Positions 55,714 through 64,000 of a stretch of DNA of 64,000 bases are shown here, piece after piece. The first letter of the stretch is position 1; every line of letters begins with the position of its first letter. A program made the translations under genes and the position numbers. The stretch covers positions 3,596,001 through 3,660,000 of the forward strand of contig CAWAHD010000002.1 of the NCBI GenBank assembly GCA_963781785.1, in the 5' to 3' direction. Under the pieces are notes generated by a model. The model made no database searches. It had not been told where the DNA came from and worked only from the letters and a program-made list of their open reading frames with translations. This DNA comes from CAWAHD01 sp963781785. GTDB lineage: Bacteria > Planctomycetota > Planctomycetia > Isosphaerales > Isosphaeraceae.

Positions 55714-58303
55714 GTGATCGAGATCGGCACGACCTTGAACCACCGATTCCTTCTCGACAAGGAGCTGGGCCGTGGAGGCATGGGGGCCGTTTATTCTGCC
55801 ACCGACCAGCTTCTGGAGCGCAAAGTCGCCATCAAGGTGCTCAAGGAGCAGAGCGGTGAGGAGGTCGGCAAGAAGCTCCGGCTCGAGGCGCAGATCGCCG
55901 CCCGGCTGCTCCATGAAAACGTGGTGCGAATCTACGACTTCGGCCAGGCCGATGCTGCCTATTTTCTGGTGATGGAAGAGGTCAACGGAACCAGCTACTC
56001 GAAGCGGTGGAAGCAATTGACACTCGTCGAGCGGCTGGAGGTTTTGGCCCAGGTGGCCGAGGCGCTCGATTACGCGCATCACCAGGGTGTGGTGCATCGG
56101 GACGTCAAGCCGGCGAACGTCCTTCTGAATGCGAGCGACGTGCCCAAGCTGTCGGACTTCGGGCTGTCGATGATTGCCGAGAAGGGGGACCAGTCGAAGA
56201 CCATCCGCGGCACACCTCACTACATGAGCCCGGAGCAAACTCGTGGGGGCCGGCTAGATTACCGTACCGATCTGTATTCGTTGGGGGTGATGATCTACGA
56301 ATCGGCGACCGGCGGCGTGCCGTTCAGCGGGACGTCCACCTCGATCATGTCGCAGCATTACGCGGTTGAGCCCGAGCGACCGCGAGTGCGAAACTCGCAG
56401 GTCTCGCCGGAGCTGGACGCGCTCATCATGTCGCTCCTCTCCAAACGGCCGGGCGATCGGCCCTCTTCGGGTGCGGTGGTGGCCGACGCGCTGCGGCAGG
56501 AGATCGAGCGGATCCGCGAGCGAGAGCGCTCCGGCGTGTCGCTGGCAGCGCCCGGAGCGGGTGCCGGTAGCATGAGCAAAACAATCGGCGTGTCGGGGGC
56601 GCCGCTGACCGAGCCTTCGCGTGCCGCGCAGCCAGGCGACGAACGGGCCGACCGTCGACAGGGGGTCGATGTCCGTGGGAGCGCCGGCGCCGAATGCATC
56701 ATTCACCGAGTTTGGCCCGTCGATGGAGTCAGCGGCCACCAATGTTTCGGCGGGGGCCCGCCTGCCGGGCTCCGGCCAGGCCGCTGCCGTGATTCGTCCC
56801 GCCGCCACGGTCGCCAGCACGGGCGGCATGATCGCGCTGGTCCGTTCGCCGCTGGTCCGGCGGATGCTCGAACAGGTCCTGGCCGAACCGGTTCTTCTCT
56901 CGCCGGATGAACGCTACCTCCAGGGCCACTACCTGGCTTACCTTCTGAGTGGCTCTCGCCGTCGCGGTCTGTTCCTGCGCAGGCCGTCCGATCCGCGGAA
57001 TGCCGACCGCGCGCGGCTGCTCCTGGGCTTGACCTTCGCAATCAACGCCGACGCCAACCCTGACGCAATCCGGGACGCGGCTGCTCTTTTAGACCAGCGG
57101 ATCGAGGTCCGGCCCGCGCTGTCGCCGATCGTGGTCGCCAAGTACCTCGCGTGCCGCGAGAGCCCGGCCAAGCGAAAGCTATTCCGCGAGACCCGCAGAA
57201 CGATCGCCACGGCCAGTGCCTATGCCCAGAAGCACATGATCGACGCCAAGGGGGTCTTGAATCCGGGCCTGATGCCGCAGAAGCTGGATGATCTGGTCCT
57301 GATCGCTCCGGCCCGCACCGAGGTCGATGACGTGCTGGTCGAGCGGTGGAACCGCGTTGCAGAAGTGTGGCGAAACGAGATCGAGTTTCGTACAGCCGTG
57401 CTGCGCTACGCCACCAAGAATGCTCATCGTGACCCGGCAAGCACGGGATTATGGCCGGAAGTCGTCTACCCCTTGATCGAGCGCGCTCGCTGGCATCGCC
57501 GCATCCGCACTCGCACGGAGGCCATGTGGGACTACCTCTCCGGCCGGCTCCTGCACGTTCCAGGCGCCGGCATCGTCCTGGACCGTGCCCTGGTCCGCTC
57601 GGTACCGGCACCTCTCGTCGCCCAGCTCGACGACTCGCTGGACCTGCTGGTCGAGAACCCGAAGCTCGACGACGACGAGGCCGACCCGTTTGCGCCCGTG
57701 CCCGACGAGGCTGACCGCCTCACCGCAACGCTCACCGGCAGCCGCGTGAGTCTGGTTGAGCTCGCGGCCGAGCCGGTCGATACCGACAAGGACAAGGGCA
57801 TCGTACGGCTGGCCGATTCCGAGCCGCTCCGATTCTCGCAGGCAGAGCTCCACGAGCTGTGGAAGGAAGCACTGCAAGCCCTCCAAAACCAGGGGCAAGC
57901 CCGTCCGGGCAGCAAGCCGGCAACTCACCGTCCCGTTCCGGTCGGCCCGTATCAACTGGCGGTGATTCCGTCGATCCGCGGTCGCGCCGCCGGTCAAATC
58001 GCGATTCAAGGCATGCGCAACAAACAGATCGAGCTCACGACCCCCACTGTCCGCACCAAGGGCTCAGCCGCCAAGACGCTCGTCGCTACCTGGGTTTATT
58101 GCGATCACAGCCTCGTCATCGTGCACCTTGACTTCCAGAATGTCGAGCACTATGTCCTCTGGCACGCGCCGAAAAGCCATCAGCTCAACTTTGACGACGC
58201 CGGTGAGCTAAACCATGAGCTGTATACCTTGGGACTGGAACTCCCCGAACAGCTCGACCGCGTCCTTTCCCGCTCGTTCAAATCCAAAAGATCCCAGCAA
58301 TGA
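55714..58303 (+). CDS. Ser/Thr protein kinase with large uncharacterised C-terminal region, frameshifted
   Basis: GTG 55714 opens a kinase domain (about residues 10-270): LGRGGMGAVYSATDQLLERK, VAIKVL lysine, HRDVKPANVLLNASDVPKLS, DFGLS, GTPHYMSPEQTRGG. After EPSR (near 56618) the frame changes and continues for 560 residues: LVRSPLVRRMLEQVLAEPVL, AKRKLFRETRRTIATASAYA, LVERWNRVAEVWRNEIEFRT and a C-terminal beta-rich part LAVIPSIRGRAAGQIAIQGM, THRPVPVGPYQ. One base less gives about 862 residues. No membrane helix is evident, so it is probably soluble. I do not recognise the C-terminal region; it may be a substrate-binding or effector module. The stretch around the break is Ser/Pro/Ala-rich and could be a linker. 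Confidence 0.85.
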
Positions 58304-58603
58304 TCTCGGTCGCCAGTATCATCCCTGGCGACCGCCCGGCAATCCGCTCACCTCGGACATTTTGAACACCCCAATCTGCTGAATTTCGCTATCTATCCGT
58401 TCCTCCCTCCTTTCGAGAGAGGGCTTCCGTTTGCCGTTCTCGGAAAGAGCGATGTCGGCTAGGATTTGCGCACTCGGGGAGCAGACGCGCTCGATCAGGC
58501 CGACTCGAGATTCAGACAAGCCGGTCGGGGCGGCGAACCGATGACTCTATTGTCGAACTGACAAGTTGCGCGAGTGTGATGGGCTCGTCCCGGTCGAGCC
58601 GGG
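58304..58603. other. intergenic region, no gene seen
   Basis: About 300 bases. A possible hairpin is GGTCGCCAGTATCATCCCTGGCGACC-like (58309-58332, arms GGTCGCCAG and CTGGCGACC) directly after the kinase stop, a candidate terminator without a clear T run. The rest has no supported frame. Confidence 0.5.
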
Positions 58604-60370
58604 ATGAGATTGAAGTCATTGAACATGAAAGACGCAAATGGAGTTGCGGGGCCGCCGCCGGGCCCACGTGGAAGCGGGCTGGCGAAGGGCCATTCGGTCG
58701 TCCGCCACGATGCGGAGATGACGAGCGGCAACGATCGAACGGAGGCCCTGGCCGGCGCTGGCCAAGGCGAGTTGCCGGCGTGGTGGGCTCGAATCGAGCG
58801 CTACTGGTGGGTTGCGCTGGCCGTGACGATGCTGGTCTTTTCGGCGTTTCCGATCGCGAATCTGCTCCTGGGATTCACGACCAAGGACTACGGACTCTGG
58901 TACCAGGTGGGTCTGGCCGTGCGCCAGGGGCTGGACATCTATCCCCGGCCGGAGACGCACCGGCTGTTTCCCTTCATGTATCCGCCCTCCGCGGCGGCGA
59001 TGCTCGCTTGGGTCAGCATGCTGGGACCCACTGGCTCACTGCTGTTGCTTGTGGCCATGAACTCCGCGTCCTGGCTTGTCTGCATCGCCCTCTCCGTGTG
59101 GCTGGCGGTCAAGCCCGGGACACGCCGGCACCCGCTGGTCGTGATCGCCCCGTCACTGTTCATCATCGTACTCGTGCACAACGTCTATTTGCTCGGCCAG
59201 CCCAACCTGCTGCTCCTGGCGCTCTTGCTCGGGGCATTTGCCTGCTTGCGCCTCGGGCGGCCGTTCTCGGCCGGAACGCTGGTGGCAACGGCGGCTGCGA
59301 TCAAGGCGTTCCCGATCCTCGTCCTGGGCTACCTGGTCTACCGCCGCATGTGGGCCGCTTCGGCGGCCACGGTGGCCGTGCTCGTCGCCTGGCTCTTGAT
59401 CGCGCCGCTTCCTTTCCGTACGGCCTCCCAGACCGTCGAAGACCTGGTCGTCTGGTCGAAGGGGATGATTTTCACGTACGATTCCTACGGGATCGCCCAG
59501 CGTCCCTTTCGGTCGTACAGCTACAAGAATCAATCGATCATGGCGCTGGCGCATCGATTGCTGCGCGAAGTGCCGGCTGACGGCGAGGCGGTGTTGTCGC
59601 GGCGATCACGCGCCGGCCATACCGGCCCGCGGCCACAGAAGGGATTGCCGCCCATCGATCCGGCGACCGATCTGCTGTCTTTTCTCAAGCCTCATACCCA
59701 GCAAGCCGCCACTCCGGATAAACTCGAGGGCGCCCGCGAAGCGAAACTACCAATCGCTGGCGACGTCAAAGCCGGCCCGCCCGCGGGAGCAGCCGAGCGC
59801 CCGGCGCGGTGGGATGATATCCTCGATGGCGCCGAGCCCGCGCTCTGCGCCGCCTGGAAAGTAAACATCGTCGACTGGAGCTTTCGCACCGTGACGATCG
59901 TCACGGGAGCGGCTGTTGCCGCCATTTGCGTGTTCATCCTGGTTGTACTGCCGCCCTTCAATCGCCGTACCCGGGAAACGGACGCACTCGAGTTCGCCCT
60001 GGTTACCCTGCTGACAGTGATGTTTTCACCGCTGTCGTTCAATTACGCCTACGTCTGGCTGATCTACCCTGCAACGCTTGGCCTCTACCGTGTGACTAGC
60101 GAGCCGGCCGGAGCACCTTGGCACCGGCTCAAGGTCACCTGGATCACCGCCGTCCTCTTGTTTCCCGCGCTGGCCTTGCCCATGCCTCTTCCGGCGCAGG
60201 CCTATGGAAACCTGTTCTTGCCCGCACTCTTCCTGGTGATCGGCTTGGGGACGATGCTCTGGTTCGCTGGCCGACGCGGATCGGATCGAGCCGCGTCCGC
60301 CCTCTCTCATCTCGCTCACCGCGACCATCTCGCTCGTTCAAGCGTGATCTCGGTCGATGGCCATTCGTGA
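58604..60370 (+). CDS. GT87-type (DUF2029) membrane glycosyltransferase
   Basis: This protein of up to 588 residues has about 11 membrane segments. First helix: WWVALAVTMLVFSAFPIANL. The outer loop FTTKDYGLWYQVGLAVRQGL holds the conserved Asp of DUF2029/GT-C mannosyltransferase-type enzymes, followed by YPRPETHRLFPFMYPPSAAA. Further motifs: GQPNLLLLALLLGAFACLRL, AAAIKAFPILVLGYLVYRR, SYKNQSIMALAHRLL. A hydrophilic insert of about 130 residues (330-450, Pro/Ala/Lys-rich) separates the last helices. Such enzymes use polyprenyl-phosphate sugars outside the membrane. Start is uncertain: ATG 58604, 58625 or 58718 are in frame; none has a strong ribosome binding site. Confidence 0.78.
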   Translation: MRLKSLNMKDANGVAGPPPGPRGSGLAKGHSVVRHDAEMTSGNDRTEALAGAGQGELPAWWARIERYWWVALAVTMLVFSAFPIANLLLGFTTKDYGLWYQVGLAVRQGLDIYPRPETHRLFPFMYPPSAAAMLAWVSMLGPTGSLLLLVAMNSASWLVCIALSVWLAVKPGTRRHPLVVIAPSLFIIVLVHNVYLLGQPNLLLLALLLGAFACLRLGRPFSAGTLVATAAAIKAFPILVLGYLVYRRMWAASAATVAVLVAWLLIAPLPFRTASQTVEDLVVWSKGMIFTYDSYGIAQRPFRSYSYKNQSIMALAHRLLREVPADGEAVLSRRSRAGHTGPRPQKGLPPIDPATDLLSFLKPHTQQAATPDKLEGAREAKLPIAGDVKAGPPAGAAERPARWDDILDGAEPALCAAWKVNIVDWSFRTVTIVTGAAVAAICVFILVVLPPFNRRTRETDALEFALVTLLTVMFSPLSFNYAYVWLIYPATLGLYRVTSEPAGAPWHRLKVTWITAVLLFPALALPMPLPAQAYGNLFLPALFLVIGLGTMLWFAGRRGSDRAASALSHLAHRDHLARSSVISVDGHS

Positions 60371-60515
60371 TGACCGCTGCCGATCTCAAGGCACGACTGA
60401 CCGATGGAAAGACCAGGGCACGCCCGGCATGGGACACGCCGGCAGCCCGATGATACAATTCGAGCATCGACCGACGGTTCCCGCTGGGTTAGAGTCCAGG
60501 CCGGAGTGTGCTCCT

Positions 60516-61244
60516 GTGACGACGCGATACCTGCTGGCCTTGTTTGACTCGGCCTACGTCATCGCGCTTTCGGCCTGGGTGGGAAGCACCTTGTTCTTTT
60601 CGTTCGGGGTGGCGCCGATCATTTTCCGGGTGCTCGGGGCCGAGGCAGGCGGAAGGTTTGTCCGCGCTCTCTTTCCCCGATATTACCTGTGGGGTGCGAT
60701 CTCGGGAGCCGTTGCGCTGCCGGCGTTCGTTGCCGGGCCGCTTTGCTACCAGGAATACCGCGGGCCGATGGTCGGGGTGCAGGCGCTCGCGCTGATCGGC
60801 GGCATCCTGGTGATGCTGTACGGGGCAAACTCGCTGACCCCAGCGATCAATCGAGCGCGGGATGGTGGACCGGCCAGCCACGACCAGTTTCAGCGGTTGC
60901 ATCGCCGCGCGGTCGGGCTTAATGTCTTGACGATGGCGCTGGGCCTCTCGCTGTTGATTGGATTTGCGATCCGGCCCGCTCCTCAGACCTCGGGGATCAT
61001 CGAGATGAGCCCAGCCGAGCGTGCGCGCTACGCCAGGGCAGTGGGCCGGATCATCCAGGACGTGGAAGCGAAGCACGGCCTCCGGCCGCCGCCGCCGGCC
61101 ACGCCTGGTGATCCATCGTCCCCGGAGGAGCTTGTTGGCTCGGAGACCGTCCGCGAAATCGAGTCGTATTATGATCTCAAGCAATTGCGGGACGACCAGC
61201 GGGCCGGCCGACGCTCGTCGCCCGCGCACGCACCGCCGCCGTGA
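60516..61244 (+). CDS. DUF4149-like membrane protein
   Basis: A 242-residue protein with four membrane segments: LALFDSAYVIALSAWVGSTL, FPRYYLWGAISGAVALPAFV, VGVQALALIGGILVMLY and VGLNVLTMALGLSLLIGF. The pattern WVGS(T/M)LFFSFGVAPI..RVL....AGRFV..LFPRYY is that of DUF4149/TMEM205-like proteins. GTG 60516 is preceded by CCGGAG; the upstream frame to 60357 overlaps the GT87 end and has no family similarity. The C-terminal 70 residues are hydrophilic (ARAVGRIIQDVEAKHGLRPP). Function unknown. Confidence 0.8.
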   Translation: MTTRYLLALFDSAYVIALSAWVGSTLFFSFGVAPIIFRVLGAEAGGRFVRALFPRYYLWGAISGAVALPAFVAGPLCYQEYRGPMVGVQALALIGGILVMLYGANSLTPAINRARDGGPASHDQFQRLHRRAVGLNVLTMALGLSLLIGFAIRPAPQTSGIIEMSPAERARYARAVGRIIQDVEAKHGLRPPPPATPGDPSSPEELVGSETVREIESYYDLKQLRDDQRAGRRSSPAHAPPP

Positions 61245-61433
61245 GAGAACCATCTCATTTCGGAGTCCACGAGCCGCCGTGCCCGATCGGACCTTCCGTG
61301 GATCCTGTCCGGGCACCAGGCTCTGGCGAATGCCGGGCTCATTGACGTAGACTCAAAGAATCATGCGGTCGGGCGGTTCGTCTCCTGCGAGCCGCTCGTG
61401 CGCGGGGTGCGACGCCCACGGACCTGGCGGACG

Positions 61434-62522
61434 ATGACGGCCGATCCTTCAACTTCTGAATCAGAAACCCAGCGAGCGCTTGCCTGCCGTACTCGCTCCG
61501 ATGGGTTGTTGGCGGCGATTCTTCCCTTCGATCGCGTCGTCGTGGTATCGCACGTCAATCCGGACGCGGATTCGCTGGCCAGCATGCTGGGAATCCAGGC
61601 GCTGGTCGAATTCTCCCAGCCCGGCAAACCGGTGATCTTGACCGTCGACGGAATGATCGCGCGGTCCGAGAACCGGGCCATGGTCGAGCTGATGTCGGTT
61701 CCAGTGGTTCCGGTGGAGACGGTGGTCACCGACCCCGACACGGCTGTCGTGATGGTCGATACTCAGCCGCACACCGGGCGGCGCTACAGCGAGGCCGCAA
61801 TGCCGCAGGTGGTCATCGACCACCACGAGACCGGAGGGGTCCTTGCAGGGGTCCTCTTTAGCGATATCCGGATGCATATGGGCGCCACAAGCACCATGGT
61901 TACCGGCTACCTGATCGAACAGGGAGTCGCGGTAACGCCAGAGCTCGCTACCGCACTTCTCTACGGAATTGAGTCCGAGACCACGGGATATCCGCGCGAG
62001 TCCACTTCGCTGGATGACGAGGCTCTGATCTGGTTGTTTCCCCGCGCCGACAAGGACCTTTTGGCGCAGATCCGCAACCCCAAGCTGCCCCAAAGCCATT
62101 TTGCCACGTTTCAGACCGCACTGGCCAACGCATTTCTGTACGACAAGCTGGTCGTCGCCTGGTGCGGGACTGTGACTCAACCGGACATCGTCGCTGAGAT
62201 CGCCGACTTTTTCGTCCGGTTCGATCGGGTCGACTGGTCGCTGGCTGCGGGAGTGTTCGAAAACCGCATGAAGCTCTCCCTTCGCTCCGGTTGGCTGGGC
62301 GGCCGGGCGGGCGAGATTCTCAACACCGTGGTCAATGGCCTGGGCACAGCCGGTGGGCACGACAAGCGAGCTGGCGGTGCAGTCACCCTTCCCGACCTCG
62401 GCGCGGAAACCCAGGAAGCCTTGCTGCGGACGATTCGCCAGCGGTTGCTCGACCATTTGAAGATCGACGAGCAACAGGGACTGCGTCTCCTCAACGGCTT
62501 TCCCGTGATCCAGGCGCCGTGA
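61434..62522 (+). CDS. DHH-family phosphoesterase (NrnA-like)
   Basis: This 362-residue protein has the DHH motifs in order: HVNPDADSLAS (about 40-50), VVMVDTQPHTG, VIDHHET (about residue 130), and the C-terminal DHHA1 domain ending in GGHDKRAGGAVTLPD. These bind two metals and cleave short RNAs (nanoRNase) or 3'-phosphoadenosine 5'-phosphate, as in bifunctional NrnA. It could act on the same nucleotide as the CysQ-like enzyme at 6.7 kb. ATG 61434 gives the usual N-terminus; ATG 61398 is also in frame. Cytoplasmic; all active-site residues appear present. Confidence 0.9.
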   Translation: MTADPSTSESETQRALACRTRSDGLLAAILPFDRVVVVSHVNPDADSLASMLGIQALVEFSQPGKPVILTVDGMIARSENRAMVELMSVPVVPVETVVTDPDTAVVMVDTQPHTGRRYSEAAMPQVVIDHHETGGVLAGVLFSDIRMHMGATSTMVTGYLIEQGVAVTPELATALLYGIESETTGYPRESTSLDDEALIWLFPRADKDLLAQIRNPKLPQSHFATFQTALANAFLYDKLVVAWCGTVTQPDIVAEIADFFVRFDRVDWSLAAGVFENRMKLSLRSGWLGGRAGEILNTVVNGLGTAGGHDKRAGGAVTLPDLGAETQEALLRTIRQRLLDHLKIDEQQGLRLLNGFPVIQAP

Positions 62523-62627
62523 ACGAAGGCCACTGCGGGTTTCGGTGTCCTCGGCTCGCGGCACGGCGGTCCCAGAGATAAGCTGGCCGATACTGACTGA
62601 TCAGTGAACCATCGGGGCTTGAGTAGC

Positions 62628-63740
62628 ATGCTGGATCCGCATCACGTCGTTCGCGACCTCTCCGAGCTTTTGAGTCCGTCGCTCTTGATCTATCCGGCGC
62701 TCATTCGACGAAACCTCGAGGGCATGATTGCACTGGCCGGCGGCGCGGCGCGGCTGCGGCCGCACGTCAAGACCCACAAGATGGCCGAGATCGTTCGAAT
62801 GGCCGAGTCGCTCGGCATCCACAAGCACAAATGCGCCACGATCGCCGAAGCTGAGATGGTCGCCGCGGCCGGGGGTGCGGACGTCCTGTTGGCCTATCCG
62901 CTTGTCGGTCCAAACCTCAAGCGATTCGCGCACCTGGTGCGGGGGTATCGCAATACGACCTTCCGGGCGACTGTGGACGATCCCGAGATGGCGCGGGCCT
63001 TGTCAGCAGCCGTAGAGGGGCTTCATCGCCCGGTTCCGGTCCTGGTCGATCTGGAGATTGGAATGGGGCGGACGGGAATTGTTCCCGGCGAGACGGCCGC
63101 CGAGCTCTACGCTCTCCTTGGCCGGTTGCCCAACCTCGTGCCGGACGGTCTGCACGCCTACGACGGTCACATTCACGACAGCGACCTGGCCGCGCGGCGA
63201 CAGGCGGCCCAATCGGGCCTGGAGAGCACGCTGGCGTTACGCGAACGGCTGCTGAAACGGGGCTTGCCGGTTCCCCGGCTGGTCGTGGGGGGAACGCCCA
63301 CTCTGCCGATCCACGCCGAGCTCACCACTCCTGGCGTCGAATGTTCGCCGGGGACGATCATCCTGCACGACGAGGGCTATCGAACGCGGTATCCGGACCT
63401 GACGTTCACACCGGCCGCCTTGCTGTTGACCCGGGTTGTGAGCCGGCCGGCAGCCGACCGCCTCTGTCTCGACCTGGGCCACAAGGCCGTGGCGGCTGAC
63501 CCGGCGGGGCCGCGCGCCCGCCTGCTCGAGCTCGACGCCCGGCCGGTCGTTCACAGCGAGGAGCACCTGGTTGTCGAGACGGCCCAGGCCGGGGCAATCG
63601 CGCTGGGAACCCCGCTCCTGGCGATTGCGACCCACATCTGTCCGACCGTCGCCTTGCACCGCCGTGCGTATGTCATCGAAGACGGTGTGCTTGCCGGCCA
63701 GTGGGACGTCGCGGCTCGTGATCGCGTGCTGGGGGTTTGA
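62628..63740 (+). CDS. D-threonine aldolase-like PLP enzyme (alanine racemase fold type III)
   Basis: This 370-residue protein has the PLP lysine in RPHVKTHKM (Lys48), the phosphate-binding region VPVLVDLEIGMGRTGIVPGE, and the C-terminal metal-type motif ATHICPTVALH (His...Cys...His) seen in D-threonine aldolase / D-serine dehydratase-like proteins. GHIHDSDLAARRQAAQ and VVGGTPTLPIHAEL are also family patterns. It would cleave D-threonine-type beta-hydroxy amino acids or dehydrate D-serine. ATG 62628 is used; a GTG at 62604 is also in frame and lacks a better ribosome binding site. Confidence 0.88.
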   Translation: MLDPHHVVRDLSELLSPSLLIYPALIRRNLEGMIALAGGAARLRPHVKTHKMAEIVRMAESLGIHKHKCATIAEAEMVAAAGGADVLLAYPLVGPNLKRFAHLVRGYRNTTFRATVDDPEMARALSAAVEGLHRPVPVLVDLEIGMGRTGIVPGETAAELYALLGRLPNLVPDGLHAYDGHIHDSDLAARRQAAQSGLESTLALRERLLKRGLPVPRLVVGGTPTLPIHAELTTPGVECSPGTIILHDEGYRTRYPDLTFTPAALLLTRVVSRPAADRLCLDLGHKAVAADPAGPRARLLELDARPVVHSEEHLVVETAQAGAIALGTPLLAIATHICPTVALHRRAYVIEDGVLAGQWDVAARDRVLGV

Positions 63741-63779
63741 CGCCCACGAAGGATTGCCCATCACTGGCCGTGTCCATGA

Positions 63780-64000
63780 TCACTGCGCCCTTACGAGACT
63801 GATTCGGGCCATGGCGTCAGCGTGGTAGCTCGAGCGAATAAACGGTCCGCTGGCGACATCAGCAAAGCCCATGCCGCGGGCCTGGCGGCCCAGCTCATCG
63901 AATTCGGCGGGTGGAACATAGCGCTCAACCGGAAGGTGCTTGGGCGAAGGCTGAAGGTACTGACCGAGCGTGAGAAGATCGCAGCCGATCGAACGAAGGT
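63780..64000 (-). CDS. lipA: lipoyl synthase, C-terminal part (cut by window edge)
   Basis: The minus strand encodes the end of LipA: GCDLLTLGQYLQPSPKHLPV, ERYVPPAEFDELGRQARGMG and ADVASGPFIRSSYHADAMAR, then a stop at 63780. GQYLQPS and the VASGP(F/L)(I/V)RSSYHA(D/G) segment are diagnostic. LipA is a radical-SAM protein that inserts sulfur into octanoyl groups on lipoyl domains. The radical-SAM N-terminal part lies outside the window. Convergent with the D-threonine aldolase-like gene. Confidence 0.95.
   Translation of the reverse strand, partial: LRSIGCDLLTLGQYLQPSPKHLPVERYVPPAEFDELGRQARGMGFADVASGPFIRSSYHADAMARISLVRAQ

Overview
This is high-GC bacterial DNA. It most likely comes from a planctomycete of the Isosphaeraceae/Gemmatales type. 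That is an inference from content: ECF sigma factors paired with membrane Ser/Thr kinases, several PknB-like kinases, a giant surface protein with an LEPR-XLL-like N-terminus, the beta-helix/diheme lipoprotein pair, Uma2 proteins, and secreted Gly/Tyr-rich proteins. I see no rRNA, tRNA or CRISPR array.

Layout. 0-0.8 kb: minus-strand ECF sigma factor (frameshifted) leading into a kinase cut by the left edge. 0.9-5.1 kb: AhpD-like protein, secreted esterase (frameshifted), and a two-subunit Tat-exported molybdenum hydroxylase. 5.1-8.4 kb: lipase-maturation-factor-like membrane protein, CysQ-like phosphatase, and a DUF1697 gene flanked by two copies of an intergenic repeat. 8.8-11.5 kb: secreted Gly-rich PDZ protein, Uma2 protein (frameshifted), secreted secretin-domain-like protein. 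11.6-14.3 kb: AlgI (MBOAT) plus AlgX-like pair for O-acetylation of an exported polysaccharide. 14.7-19.1 kb: repetitive secreted protein, triple PepSY-like protein, and the beta-helix/diheme lipoprotein pair. 19.4-36.9 kb: ECF sigma/kinase pair, then a 14.3-kb reading frame for a surface protein of about 4,760 residues with RTX-like and Ig-like repeats.

36.9-47.1 kb is an accessory, decayed stretch: Uma2 remnant, HigA with a damaged HigB, malonyltransferase and acyl-CoA dehydrogenase genes followed by a relic of a second malonyltransferase, an orphan PD-(D/E)XK nuclease, TPR and IS66-like remnants, and a small operon (KOW/ribbon-helix-helix protein, HerA-associated-type HTH protein, unknown protein, truncated DUF5131) stopped by an IS1380-family element. 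47.2-64 kb: two kinases, RpoD-like sigma factor, PAQR/hemolysin III protein, CxxCH terpene-cyclase-like protein, a kinase with a large unknown C-terminus, GT87-type glycosyltransferase, DUF4149 protein, DHH phosphoesterase, D-threonine-aldolase-like enzyme, and the C-terminal end of lipoyl synthase at the right edge.

A cross-cutting observation is that many intact-looking genes carry a single-base frameshift. Several sit in the same contexts (a C run in CCGCCCCG; CTCGGCGCC where CTCGGGCGCC is expected; GC-rich palindromes). Restoring four bases makes the 14.3-kb frame continuous. Base-calling or assembly deletions are the simplest explanation, so these genes should not be called pseudogenes without checking reads. 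Intergenic decay in the 36.9-47.1 kb and 51.8-52.6 kb regions is different and looks real.
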